From positions 1 to 64,000 of the forward strand of contig NZ_QGTG01000017.1 of assembly GCF_003182155.1 (NCBI RefSeq): DNA of 64,000 bases, written 5' to 3'. Shown here in pieces: positions 19,580 through 29,700 of the stretch. The position numbers and the translations under genes are program-made. The DNA is from Chitinophaga sp. S165 (GTDB lineage Bacteria > Bacteroidota > Bacteroidia > Chitinophagales > Chitinophagaceae). Under the pieces are notes generated by a model. The model saw only the letters and a list, made by a program, of their open reading frames with translations, was not told where the DNA came from and did not search any database. Position 1 is the stretch's first letter; the number at the start of each line of letters is the position of its first letter.

Positions 19580-19755
19580 GAACGTAATTTCACCTAAATA
19601 TCAGATCAAAAAATAACATAAACAACTAACTATCAATACAATATCATTATAATATTTGTATTATCATATTGATCGTGTAAATAAAAACGACCGTTTTGAC
19701 ACACTACTTCAGAACCGACATAAACCCGCTTCAGTACTGTCTTTACTCTACCCGT

Positions 19756-19862
19756 CCATATCACTATACCGTCATTTCCATATCATTTTACCGTCATCTC
19801 TATATCGAAAGGATATACAGATGACGGTAAAGTGACGGTGAAATGACGGTATAGCGATATGG
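19756..19862. repeat. Large imperfect inverted repeat with CCGTCA/TGACGG units
   Basis: Two 51-base arms (19756-19806 and 19812-19862) are separated by 5 bases and match at about 44 of 51 positions. The arms contain five copies of CCGTCA or its complement TGACGG. Three of these stand in a row at 10-11 base spacing in the right arm (19822-19849). It could be a regulatory hairpin, a dispersed genomic repeat or a remnant of a small mobile element. Confidence 0.85.
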
Positions 19863-20057
19863 AGATATAGAAACCCGGGTAAATCCAGAGTGGGATTGAG
19901 CGTTTTTAGCCGTGCTGGTTTGATTTCTCAAGATGTGAAGCATTCGCAATTCAGAGGAAAAACACCGGTATTCAGGGGCACAGGATCTTAATACAGTCTT
20001 TTCAATAAAAACTTGTCTATGATTAAAAGAGGAAATATCCGGTTTATCTCTGCAAAT

Positions 20058-20097
20058 TAAAAAGGCCTCTCAAGTTTTCGCTTGAAAGGCCTTTTTG
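20058..20097. terminator. Bidirectional hairpin terminator
   Basis: A stem of 10 + 5 bp with one mismatch (20059-20074 with 20081-20096) has a TTTTCG loop. It is flanked by A-runs on the left and T-runs on the right, so it could work on both strands. It lies about 40 bases past the stop of the minus-strand HTH gene. Confidence 0.8.
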
Positions 20098-20138
20098 TAC
20101 ATAATTATTTTCTTAACGGGAATCGTCCCTTTTGAACT

Positions 20139-20666
20139 TTAAAAGGAAAAATGCAGGTGTTCATTTACATATTTTTTCTCACTCTCTACAATGGCGCTAT
20201 TATGGATCAATTCATACTCCCTTTCCTTTTCCAGGATCTTAAACCACATAACAGCGGGAAAATTCCTGTTAGAGTGTAATTCCAATCTATAAATAATCTT
20301 TTCCGTGGGTTTTCTATGCTTATTAATAATTTGACTCAACTCAGTTGGATCAACGTTAATTTCGTTTGCAAATTGCTTATTCTTCTTTTCTATTCTCGTA
20401 ATATACTCCTTTAAAAAATATCCGAAGTAAAACTCTTTATTAAAGTTATTTCCTTTCAAATAATCCTCAATTAAAAACTTCAGCTGAAGTAATTTTGCGA
20501 TTAGTTTGTTTTCTTCTGATTGCTTCTCCGCATGCTTTTTTCTAATCCCTTTGAATGCAGAGATCAACTCTTTCCGTTCATCTCTACCTGCAGAGACAGG
20601 GAAAACAAGTCCTTCTGCAATTTCCTCCGGTGCATGCTTCTTTTCAATTTCCTTATACGATTTCAT
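20139..20666 (-). CDS. Helix-turn-helix protein, possible antitoxin
   Basis: A 175-residue charged protein. Residues about 75-150 read as an XRE-type HTH similar to HigA-like antitoxins (FANEINVDPTELSQIINKHR near 100-119 as the DNA-reading helices). The first 70 residues are helical and Lys/Glu-rich. It lies 49 bases downstream of the acetyltransferase-like gene on the same strand, and both are more AT-rich than their surroundings. By inference the two form a toxin-antitoxin-like unit with this gene as antitoxin and autoregulator. It could also be a simple regulator. Confidence 0.65.
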   Translation of the reverse strand: MKSYKEIEKKHAPEEIAEGLVFPVSAGRDERKELISAFKGIRKKHAEKQSEENKLIAKLLQLKFLIEDYLKGNNFNKEFYFGYFLKEYITRIEKKNKQFANEINVDPTELSQIINKHRKPTEKIIYRLELHSNRNFPAVMWFKILEKEREYELIHNSAIVESEKKYVNEHLHFSF

Positions 20667-20715
20667 ATCGACGGTTTTCCTTTCAAAAATCTATGTTATT
20701 AACAACTCTAATTAA

Positions 20716-21249
20716 CTAAGCCGGCTTTCTATCAAGAAACTCTCTAATTATTCTCCGTGCCCCTGTATCATAATGAACCATGAACCCATCCGGCCGGCCA
20801 GGAGCCTTTATTGGCTCATACTTGAATCCATATTTGCTGATATAGTGATCAATTAACGATGTTTTAGGGATCAGAAAAACACACCCTTGATGCCCTCTTT
20901 TAAATGACTCCCTGCAGGCAAAAGCGATTAAACATCCACCGATGTAATCAAACGACTTTCTTTTTCCTATATTTTCTGCCGACACCTCTAACAGTTCAAT
21001 CTCAACCGCATCAATAGTAGGATCTTCATGTTCAAAAAGACACATTAATCCTACTATTAACTCATTCTCTTTCAATTTTAACTTGTAAACTTCTTTGGCT
21101 TTGTACTTGTTCCAATCAAACTTATCAAATCGGTCTTTACTTTTTCGAATCACTGTAAGATCTTTAACCATCAAAGGCTCAATAACCGCATCAATAAATC
21201 TCCCAGCCGCCACATCCATTAATTTTACATCTAAACCCCCATTTAACAT
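20716..21249 (-). CDS. GNAT-fold acetyltransferase-like protein, possible toxin
   Basis: A 177-residue protein whose C-terminal two thirds fits a GNAT acetyltransferase: a beta-strand VEIELLEVS, then a loop and helix (FDYIGGCLIAFACRESFKRG near residues 101-120) in the place of the acetyl-CoA site, then VFLIPKTSLIDHYISKYGF, typical of the last part of the fold. The classical Q/RxxGxG/A loop is only loosely matched, so the assignment is moderate. It is upstream of an HTH gene in an AT-rich pair within a defence-like neighbourhood. Acetyltransferase toxins that modify tRNA or ribosomes are known in this layout. Confidence 0.55.
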   Translation of the reverse strand: MLNGGLDVKLMDVAAGRFIDAVIEPLMVKDLTVIRKSKDRFDKFDWNKYKAKEVYKLKLKENELIVGLMCLFEHEDPTIDAVEIELLEVSAENIGKRKSFDYIGGCLIAFACRESFKRGHQGCVFLIPKTSLIDHYISKYGFKYEPIKAPGRPDGFMVHYDTGARRIIREFLDRKPA

Positions 21250-21470
21250 TCACAATAGATTTACTTTAATAAAGATACCAAAAAAATTACGTTTTTGTAA
21301 ATACTTTACAAAAAACACAATCTGCCATATCAAAATAGCCCTGCCCTCCCTGACTACACATAACGCAACGATTACCGATTCTCAGAAAAATTCGGCAACT
21401 TGCAATGGTAACCTGAGTAGCGGAAAGGAAGGACGATTGTCATTACAACACCCATGAACTATTTTACCCG

Positions 21471-22127
21471 ATGGAGCAAGTACAGATCGGTAAGTGCGTT
21501 TACATTATAAACACTGGGAAAAACCTTTATAAGATCGGCAAAACGCAGGACCTTCAGAAGCGTTTGGCCGGTTATCATACCCACTTGCCCGTTATGTTCA
21601 GGGTGATCAGGCAATACGCTTCCGCAAATATGACCGAACTGGAAGAATGTCTCCATATCGTATTCCAGCATAAAAGGGTCAAAGGTGAATGGTTTGAGCT
21701 CACTAAAGACGACCTGGTCATCTGCGATAACATAGCCCGCAACTACGCCCTCACGGAACTGCATAAACAGGCCAGAAAATATGCCGTGATCCGCTATAGT
21801 GACAATCCCTTGCTCCAGGTCATGGAAGCCAACGAAAAGTACCTGCAGGACTATTCCCGCGTAGCGCAGGATATAGAACTGGGTCTCAGTACCGACGAGA
21901 TCTTCGAGCTGAACGAAGGCCAGGTGGCTAAAGCCGTTATTGAAACTGTAAGGCGTTTATTGAAATACCGTACCCCCAATTCTGAATTCCTCAGTAAATG
22001 GCTGCGCGTGGTGAACGACCTCGGCGAAGGACTGAGTGAAAACGCTATTCTCGAAAGATATAAGGGACAGATCAGCCGGACAACCGTTCAAATGATCAAA
22101 AGGATCCTCCGCAACCAGCTTTACTAA
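21471..22127 (+). CDS. GIY-YIG (T5orf172-like) protein with C-terminal helical repeats
   Basis: A 218-residue protein. Residues 1-85 match a GIY-YIG nuclease of the T5orf172 kind: CVYIINTGKNLYKIGKT near 9-24, the Arg in LQKRL near residue 31, and the Glu in TELEECLH near 55-62, ending in VKGEWFEL. The rest holds two similar helical units, SRVAQDIELGLSTDEIFELN and a related RVVNDLGEGLSENAILERY, each followed by an HTH-like segment (VAKAVIETVRRLL and ISRTTVQMIKRIL). These probably bind DNA. Such proteins are found in phages and in mobile or defence regions. The actual activity is not known. Confidence 0.75.
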   Translation: MEQVQIGKCVYIINTGKNLYKIGKTQDLQKRLAGYHTHLPVMFRVIRQYASANMTELEECLHIVFQHKRVKGEWFELTKDDLVICDNIARNYALTELHKQARKYAVIRYSDNPLLQVMEANEKYLQDYSRVAQDIELGLSTDEIFELNEGQVAKAVIETVRRLLKYRTPNSEFLSKWLRVVNDLGEGLSENAILERYKGQISRTTVQMIKRILRNQLY

Positions 22128-22276
22128 ACCGCCCCGCTCCAACTATTTGATTTCCAATTGCTAATTATTTGGTATAGGAATTGTTAAAATACCAGAAACG
22201 TTAAACCTTGCCACTTAGCAGCGATCTAACTACTAATAACAGGGGGAGGCGATTCTCTCTTTAAATCTATCAACAA

Positions 22277-23107
22277 ATGAAAAGCAGAATATATTTACTG
22301 TTCTCACTCATCGTCCTGGCCGGTGTGAGCACAGTGAGCAGCGCATATGCACAGCGGGGCCGCTTCGGAGGCGGAGGACGAGGACATTTCGGAGGTGGAC
22401 ATATCTCAGCAGGTAGCAGGATCGTTTCATCTCCACGCGTGTCGACCAGGATCGGAGTTGGAGTGGGTGTAGGATACGGTAGCCGTTATCATTACCGTGC
22501 CCCGGTACGTTACTATCGCGGAGGCGGATATTATCACGGAGGGTTCTATCATGGCAGAGGATATTATTATCGTCCTTACCGTTACTACGGTCCGCCGATT
22601 GGTTTCCGTGTAGGATTCCTTCCTTACGGATTCCTGACGTTCAATACCGGTTGGGGCCCTTACTATTACTACGATGGTTTCTTCTACCGTCCATACGCTA
22701 ATACTCAAACACAGACTGAACAGTATGAAGTAGTTGATCCGCCTATGGGTGTAGTTGTGCCTGACCTGCCAAGTGATGCAAAGAAAGTCACTATAGACGG
22801 CAACACTTATTATGAAAAGAATGGTACCTTCTACCAGGAAGTACAACAGGACAACAAGACAAAATATGTTGTAGTAGGTAAGAACGGCGAGCTGAATACC
22901 GGTACCGGCGATGACAATCAGCAAGATCAGGATTCAGCAGCTCCTATCGAAGATGTGATGGCGACATTACCTGACGGCAGCCGCAGTGTAGAAATCAACG
23001 GGCAGCAACTGTATGTTTCTCCGGATGGTATGTATTATCAGGAAGTAACCAATGCCGATAATTCACGGGGTTATAAAATAGTCGGAAAGACTTCTGCCGA
23101 CAATTAA
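22277..23107 (+). CDS. Secreted Gly/Tyr/His-rich DUF6515-like protein
   Basis: A 276-residue protein with a signal peptide (ends SSAYAQ). The next ~110 residues are low-complexity, rich in Gly, Arg, His and Tyr. The C-terminal part has two copies of a ~45-residue unit with the pattern V.I(D/N)G...Y....G.(F/Y)YQEV...K.VGK (about residues 170-215 and 230-275). This is the arrangement of DUF6515 proteins of Bacteroidota, whose function is unknown. A surface or periplasmic location is likely. It is a single-gene unit with its own strong terminator. Confidence 0.75.
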   Translation: MKSRIYLLFSLIVLAGVSTVSSAYAQRGRFGGGGRGHFGGGHISAGSRIVSSPRVSTRIGVGVGVGYGSRYHYRAPVRYYRGGGYYHGGFYHGRGYYYRPYRYYGPPIGFRVGFLPYGFLTFNTGWGPYYYYDGFFYRPYANTQTQTEQYEVVDPPMGVVVPDLPSDAKKVTIDGNTYYEKNGTFYQEVQQDNKTKYVVVGKNGELNTGTGDDNQQDQDSAAPIEDVMATLPDGSRSVEINGQQLYVSPDGMYYQEVTNADNSRGYKIVGKTSADN

Positions 23108-23126
23108 ATACTCCGCTAAGTAAATG

Positions 23127-23177
23127 AACAAGTGGAATATAGTAGCTAATGCTATCATGTTCCACTTGTTTTTTTTA
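23127..23177 (+). terminator. Rho-independent terminator after the DUF6515-like gene
   Basis: A perfect 11-bp stem (23127-23137 with 23160-23170) is followed directly by a run of eight T. The loop contains a small inner TAGC/GCTA stem. Confidence 0.88.
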
Positions 23178-23714
23178 TGCATGTAAACAAACTACTCAAA
23201 TATTAAGTTCACGTTAACGCACGCATATTTGAAGTTGTCCATTTTTTTATAAAATTTATTTTATTAGTTTTAACTGACCGTTAAGACTAGCGCTAGCATT
23301 GTGAAGCTGAATTCTCAAAATAACCATAACAACCATATTTGTTCTATGAGTCCTATAACCCGAAGTAATGTCAACGCCCGTAAGGGAAAGCCACAAACAC
23401 TATACGCCGTTTCTGTTAAATGTCCGTCAGAAAAAAACATTTGATTTTATCCGTAACATTGAACAGTGATTACAACAACACCAACGTGTTGCTCATGTGA
23501 TAAATTCGGGCCGTTTAGCCTATATAATTCTGCGCTATGAAAAAATCCTATTACGAGAAACAGGATGGGCATGCCTTGTCTATGACGTCCCTCAGGGCAT
23601 GACCGGGAACTACAGCCGGATAATTTAAAATTAATACCAGCGGTATAGCACTAAACGATGATTCGTAAATCATGGTCAGGACTAGTCATGCCTGTTACCT
23701 ACTAAACGTCCAAA
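23178..23714. other. Leader region of the polyketide operon
   Basis: This non-coding stretch of more than 500 bases sits in front of the first synthase gene and should carry the operon promoter. I see no full TTG-N19-TAnnTTTG element. CATATTTG at 23224-23231 and 23334-23341 comes within one base of the -7 consensus. A small inverted repeat ATGATT-N4-AATCAT lies at 23658-23673. Confidence 0.45.
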
Positions 23715-26700
23715 ATGGAAACATCTACTATTATCGGGATCACCCCGATGGAGCACCCTGACGTGCCACTGGCCCTCGCATTAGCCAAAGAGAACGCGTT
23801 CCCTGTATTACATCTCGGACGCAACAGAGACACTGCTATTAAAGCCCTTGAAGACCTTTCACAACATGGTTATCCTTTTGGCGTTTGTTACGCGGAGAAA
23901 GAAATGACCGACATCCCTTTACCTGCGTTGGTAACGCTGATCATAGCGCCCTATCACATTAAGATCAGTGCACGCAACCATACACGTATCCTATACCAGG
24001 TACACACGTTATTTGAAGCACAACAAGCCGTGCAGGATAAAGCCGATGGCATCATTATAAAAGGAAATGAAGGCGCAGGTAAAGTGAGCGATGAATCATC
24101 CTTCATTCTTTTTCAACACATAGTAAAGGCCCTTCCTCATACTAAGATATGGGTACAGGGCGGTGCAGGCATTCACACTACTGCAGCACTGATGGCCATC
24201 GGCGCAAGCGGTGTAGTGCTGGACAGTCAGCTGATACTCTTCCCCGAATGCAAAGCTCCCGCAGCTATTAAGAACGTATGCGAAAAGCTGAATGGTAATG
24301 AAGCGCGCGTGATAGACGGATACCGCATATTGGTGCGCCCCAACTCACCTGCATTACCTGACAATGCCACACGTGAAGATGTAAAACCATTTCTGGGGAT
24401 GATCGATCTGGAGAAAGGCCTGCTACCTATGGGGCAGGACATCGCCATTTCTATTGACCTCGTGAAACGCTATAAAAAACTGGGCAGGATGATCAATGGC
24501 ATTCATGAGGCCATCCGTGGTCACCTGTTACAGGCGAAGACAGTGAACGTGATCAGTCCGGGTAATGCCCTGGCAAAAGAACTCAACATCACTTATCCTA
24601 TTGCACAGGGGCCCATGACGCGCGTAAGCGATGTACCGGCGTTTGCAGCTGCCGTCGCCGATGCAGGTGCACTGCCATTTGTAGCGCTTTCCTTATTGAA
24701 AGGAAACGCGGCACAGGACCTTGTACAACAAACAAAGGCACTCGCCAAAGATAATACATGGGGTGTCGGTATCCTGGGCTTTGCGCCACAGGAGCTGCGC
24801 GACGAACAGATTGAAATCATTAAGGAAGCCAGGCCTCCGCTGGTATTAATAGCTGGCGGCCGTCCCTCTCAGGCAAAGGCGCTGGAAGATATGGGCATCA
24901 AATCTTTTTTGCATGTGCCTTCAGCTTCTCTGCTGGATATGTTCATAAAAGAAGGCGCCAGAAGATTTGTGTTTGAAGGCAGGGAATGCGGTGGTCACGT
25001 AGGACCGTTATCCAGCCTGGTGTTGTGGGAAAAACAAATAGAGCGCTTACTACAAGAGGAGCAAGCTTCACAGCTGAACATCTTCTTTGCAGGTGGTATA
25101 CACGATGCATTGTCAACAGCCTTCATTGCTGTGATGGCGGCGCCACTGGCTACCAAAGGCGCCAAGATAGGTGTGCTCATGGGCACTGCTTATATCTATA
25201 CCAGGGAAGCGGTAGAAACGGGCGCTATCTTGCAGCAATTCCAGGACCAGGCTATATCGCATACCGGCACAGTATTGCTGGAAACAGCTCCTGGCCATGA
25301 AACACGTTGTCTCCAATCGCCCTTCACTAATTTCTTCCGTGAAGAAAAAGATAAACTTCATGCAGCGCAACTGGATAAAAAAGAGATCTGGAGCACGCTG
25401 GAAGCATTGAATGTAGGCAGGTTACGAATAGCGGCTAAAGGCGTTGACCGCAAAGAGAATGGACTGGTACAAATCGATACGCCACAGCAGTTGCAGGAGG
25501 GCATGTATATGATCGGCCAGGTAGCTGCACTGCGGCATGAAGTAGTGAGCATGACTTCTCTTCACAAAGAAGTTGCTGAAAATAATTTTAATTATATACA
25601 GGCAGCGGCTTTACCAACTCCTGTTACTCATCCTGAAAAAGCGCTGGATATTGCGATCATCGGTATGGCCTGTATCTATCCCGGTGCACGTAATATAGAA
25701 GAGTTCTGGAGTAATATACTGGCGGGAAAAGATTGTGTGACAGAAGTACCGGATGAACGCTGGAATAAAGAGCTGTACTATGATGGGAACTCTCCTGATG
25801 GTAATAAATCTCCCTCCAAATGGGGAGGATTTATTCCGAAGATAGATTTCGATCCTGTAGCATTCGGCATACCACCACAGTCGCTCGCTGCTATTGATCC
25901 CACACAATTACTTGCACTGCTGGTAGCTAAACAGGCATTGGATAATGCCGGTTATGGCGACGGCAGTCACAATACTGAAGATATCTCTGTGATCATTGGT
26001 GCTGAAGGTGGCAATGATCTTGCTAATAATTACGGCTTCCGTTCCCTCTACCGTCAGTATCTGGGAGAGATGCCGGAAGAACTGAATGAAGTATTGCCTA
26101 AACTCACGGAAGATTCGTTCCCTGGCGTACTGGCGAATGTAATATCAGGGCGTATCACTAACCGCCTGAACCTGGGCGGCAGAAACTATACAGTAGATGC
26201 AGCCTGCGCTTCATCACTGGCGGCGGTGGACCTTGCCTGCCAGGAACTGATACTAGGTAAATCTGATATGGTATTGGCTGGTGCAGCCGATCTGCATAAT
26301 GGCATTAATGACTATCTCATGTTTGCCAGCACACATGCACTGTCCCGCAAAGGACGCTGTATGACCTTCGATTCGGCTGCCGATGGCATTGCATTGGGCG
26401 AAGGTGTAGCCATGCTGGTATTAAAAAGATATGCTGATGCAAAGCAGGACGGAGACCATGTTTATGCGGTGATTAAAGGGGTAGGCGGCTCCAGTGACGG
26501 TAAGAGCCTGGGGCTGACCGCTCCCCGCAAGGCAGGACAGATCAAAGCCCTGGAAAGAGCCTATGAACAAAGCGGCGTATCGCCTGCTGCATTGGGTCTT
26601 GTAGAAGCGCATGGTACGGGTACTGTGGTAGGCGATAAAACAGAACTGAGCGCACTGTCGGATATGTTGATACAGTCAGGCGCTATTGCGGGACAAACAC

Positions 26701-29700
26701 ACCTGGGTTCCGTGAAAACACAGATCGGGCATACGAAATGTGCGGCAGGCCTCGCAGGACTGATCAAAGCTACCCTTTCAGTATATCATGGTGTGAAGCC
26801 GCCAACGCTGCATATTAAAGCACCGAACGCTTTCTATAATGAAGCAACCAGTCCTTTCCTGTTTAACACGCAGGCAGGTATATGGCTGGATGAGCAAAGA
26901 CTGGCCGGTATCAGCGCCTTTGGTTTCGGTGGTACCAACTTTCATACAGTCATCCAAAATGACCCCGTTGGCAAAGAGCAAGCGGTTGCTCTTAGCTCCT
27001 GGCCTGCCGAGTTGTTTGTATTCCGTGGAGAAACGGATGCAGATGTAAAACGACTTTTACAGGCAGTACGTAACCTTCTTGAATATAATGACCAACTGCC
27101 GTTAAGGAATATTGCATATAGCCTCTATCATTATAACAATGCACCGGTGCGCCTCTCCATAGTGGCATCCAGCCGTGAAGACCTGGTGTTGAAAACAGAC
27201 CTTGCACTATCTGGCGCTACATCAAAAGAGATCCATGTTACCAACACGGTACACGGTAAAGTAGCCTTTATGTTCCCCGGTCAGGGTAGTCAGCGTATCA
27301 ATATGGCAAGAGAGCTGTTCGTAGCTTTTCCGCAGATGCGTAAACAATTAAAGGCATACCCGCAGTACGAAAAAATACTGTTCCCTTCTGCCGCTTTCAG
27401 CGAAAGCACACTGCAACAGCAAAAAGAAAAGATCAAAGACACCCGTATCACGCAGCCCCTGCTGGGCATTGTAGACCATGCGATAGCCTCTTTTCTGAAA
27501 GAACTCGGTATTTGGCCGGACATGGTAGCAGGACATAGCTACGGAGAATTACCTGCCCTTTGTTTTGCTGGTGTATTCGAAGAAGAGCAACTTGTACAAC
27601 TCAGCGAGAAAAGAGCTAAAGCGATCATGGATGCAGTGGAAGGAGATAAAGGTGTGATGGTAGCAGTGAATATCACAAAAGAAGCCCTGGCACCTTTCAC
27701 AGAAGAAGGAAGCGGCGTTTATGCAGTAAACCATAATTCCCCGCAGCAATGGGTACTGGCTGGAGCAACGAAAGACATGGAACAACTCATGTTGCAGCTG
27801 AAGGAACAAAAGATCTCCTTCAAACAAATGGAAGTGGCCTGCGCATTCCATAGTCCGCTGATCGCAAAGTCAGCCGCTCTGTATAAAGAAGCAATTGGTA
27901 ATACTCCATTCGCTAAACCTGCTATACCAGTATGGTCAAATACTACAGCAGCGTTGTATCCTGATACAGCAGCAGGTATTAAAGAAAGAATGTCCGAACA
28001 CCTGGTAAGCCCTGTGCTGTTTTGTGAAGAAGTAGAAAAGATGTATGCAAACGGTGCACGGATATTTATTGAGGTTGGTCCGGGCAAAGTATTAACAGGT
28101 CTGACGCGTTCCATCATCGGAAAAGACGGACTGGTTATGCACTCCGAAGACAGTGAAGCTAATGCCATCACACACCTGCTTAATACCATTGCGAAATATA
28201 TTGCCAGTGGCAGAGATGTACAACTGGATAAACTATTCGAAGGCCGCACGACATCAACTATTCAACTCGATACACCTGAACAATATAAAAAGAGCGCTAC
28301 TATCTGGCATGTGAACGGTCAGCTGGCGATGCCTGCTACAGGCAAGTTACCTGCACATGGTGCGTTACCGGTATTGACACCTGTAAAGCTGAAAACAACA
28401 GTTGTATCACAACCTGCTATCCATGTAAACGGGAATGCAGAGCATATGGTGCAGGAATACCTGAACAGTGTGAAATACCTGGTACAGGCGCAGCGGGATG
28501 TTATATTAGGCTACCTGGGACAAAACCCTGGCAATATTACACGCCTGGAAATACCCGATGCACCGGCAGCCAAACCTGCTGCCATTAAACACGAGCAGGA
28601 ACCGGCACAACTGAAGATATCCATCAATACACAACCGGCCAGAGGGAAACAGGACGTAAAAAAGATCCTGATCGAAGTGGTCAGCGCCAAGACAGGTTAC
28701 CCCCATGAGATGTTGGGTATGGAGCTGGATATGGAAGCTGACCTGAGTATTGATTCCATCAAACGGATGGAGATCATTGGAGAGTTGAGAACACAGATGG
28801 GCGGATTTAATGCAGGCGGCAAGAGTGATGAAGGTGCAGTAGAACAACTGGCTGGTATTAAGACCTTGAATGGGCTGCTTGAATGGATCGCCAACAATGT
28901 GGATGATGCTCAACCGGAAGCCGGCGGCATCTCCTTACAACATGCCATTGAAAAACCGACCAATAACACCGCCAGTCAAAGCTGGACGGAAAATGACATC
29001 AGAAGTACCATACTGCTGACTGTCAGTGAAAAAACAGGCTATCCGCAGGAGATGCTGGGTATGGACCTCGATCTGGAAGCGGATCTGAGCATTGATTCCA
29101 TCAAAAGGATGGAAATATTGGGAGAACTGCGGATCAAAATAGGAGGATTAGCGCAATCGGAGGAGAAAACGGAAGCGCTGGCCGGTATCAAAACGTTGAA
29201 TGGCCTGGTCAACTGGATTACCGGAAATCTTCCCACAACCGTACCTGCTCCTCAACCTTCTGAGGCACCTGTGTCTGTGTCTACAGCCGCACCGGCTTCC
29301 CTATCCAGGATACGGTTCAATTTAGTGCCCGGCAGCTTCAATGAAAAAGAGAAAGTTAGCCTCGCCGGTAAAAGCTTCGCCATTACTGATGACGGCAGCC
29401 ATCTGCCACTGGCTGTTAAAAAGCTGCTGGAGCTTCAGGGAGCGGAAGTGGATATTGTTACGGACAAGGACATACTGGAACATTATCATGGACTGATTAT
29501 CCTGGACATGTTATCAGCTCCTGACCGGCCGGACATTCTCTCCACTTTCGCCACTATCAAAAAACTGCATCCTGATAACGTGAAATGGGTATATGCCCTC
29601 TCAGGATCAACAGGCGGCGATCCACGTCAACTGCGGGAACTACAGGGTTATCCTGGTTTCCTGAAAAGCCTGGACAAAGAGTGGGAGCATGCAAAATGCA

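Larger units (their letters stand above)
19580..20138. other. Intergenic region upstream of the McrB-type operon
   Basis: This 559-base gap has no convincing gene. It holds a large imperfect hairpin (19756-19862) and a terminator (20058-20097), both listed separately. The operon's promoter should lie in 19580-19750, which is AT-rich, but no clear TAnnTTTG was found. Confidence 0.5.

Noticed and set aside
19756..19862. Repeated CCGTCA units considered as a CRISPR array
   Set aside because: The units are too short, spaced by only a few bases and arranged as a palindrome, with no cas genes.
23537..23602. 21-residue frame in the leader of the polyketide operon
   Set aside because: It is too short to support alone, and no attenuator-like codon pattern or paired stems were seen.
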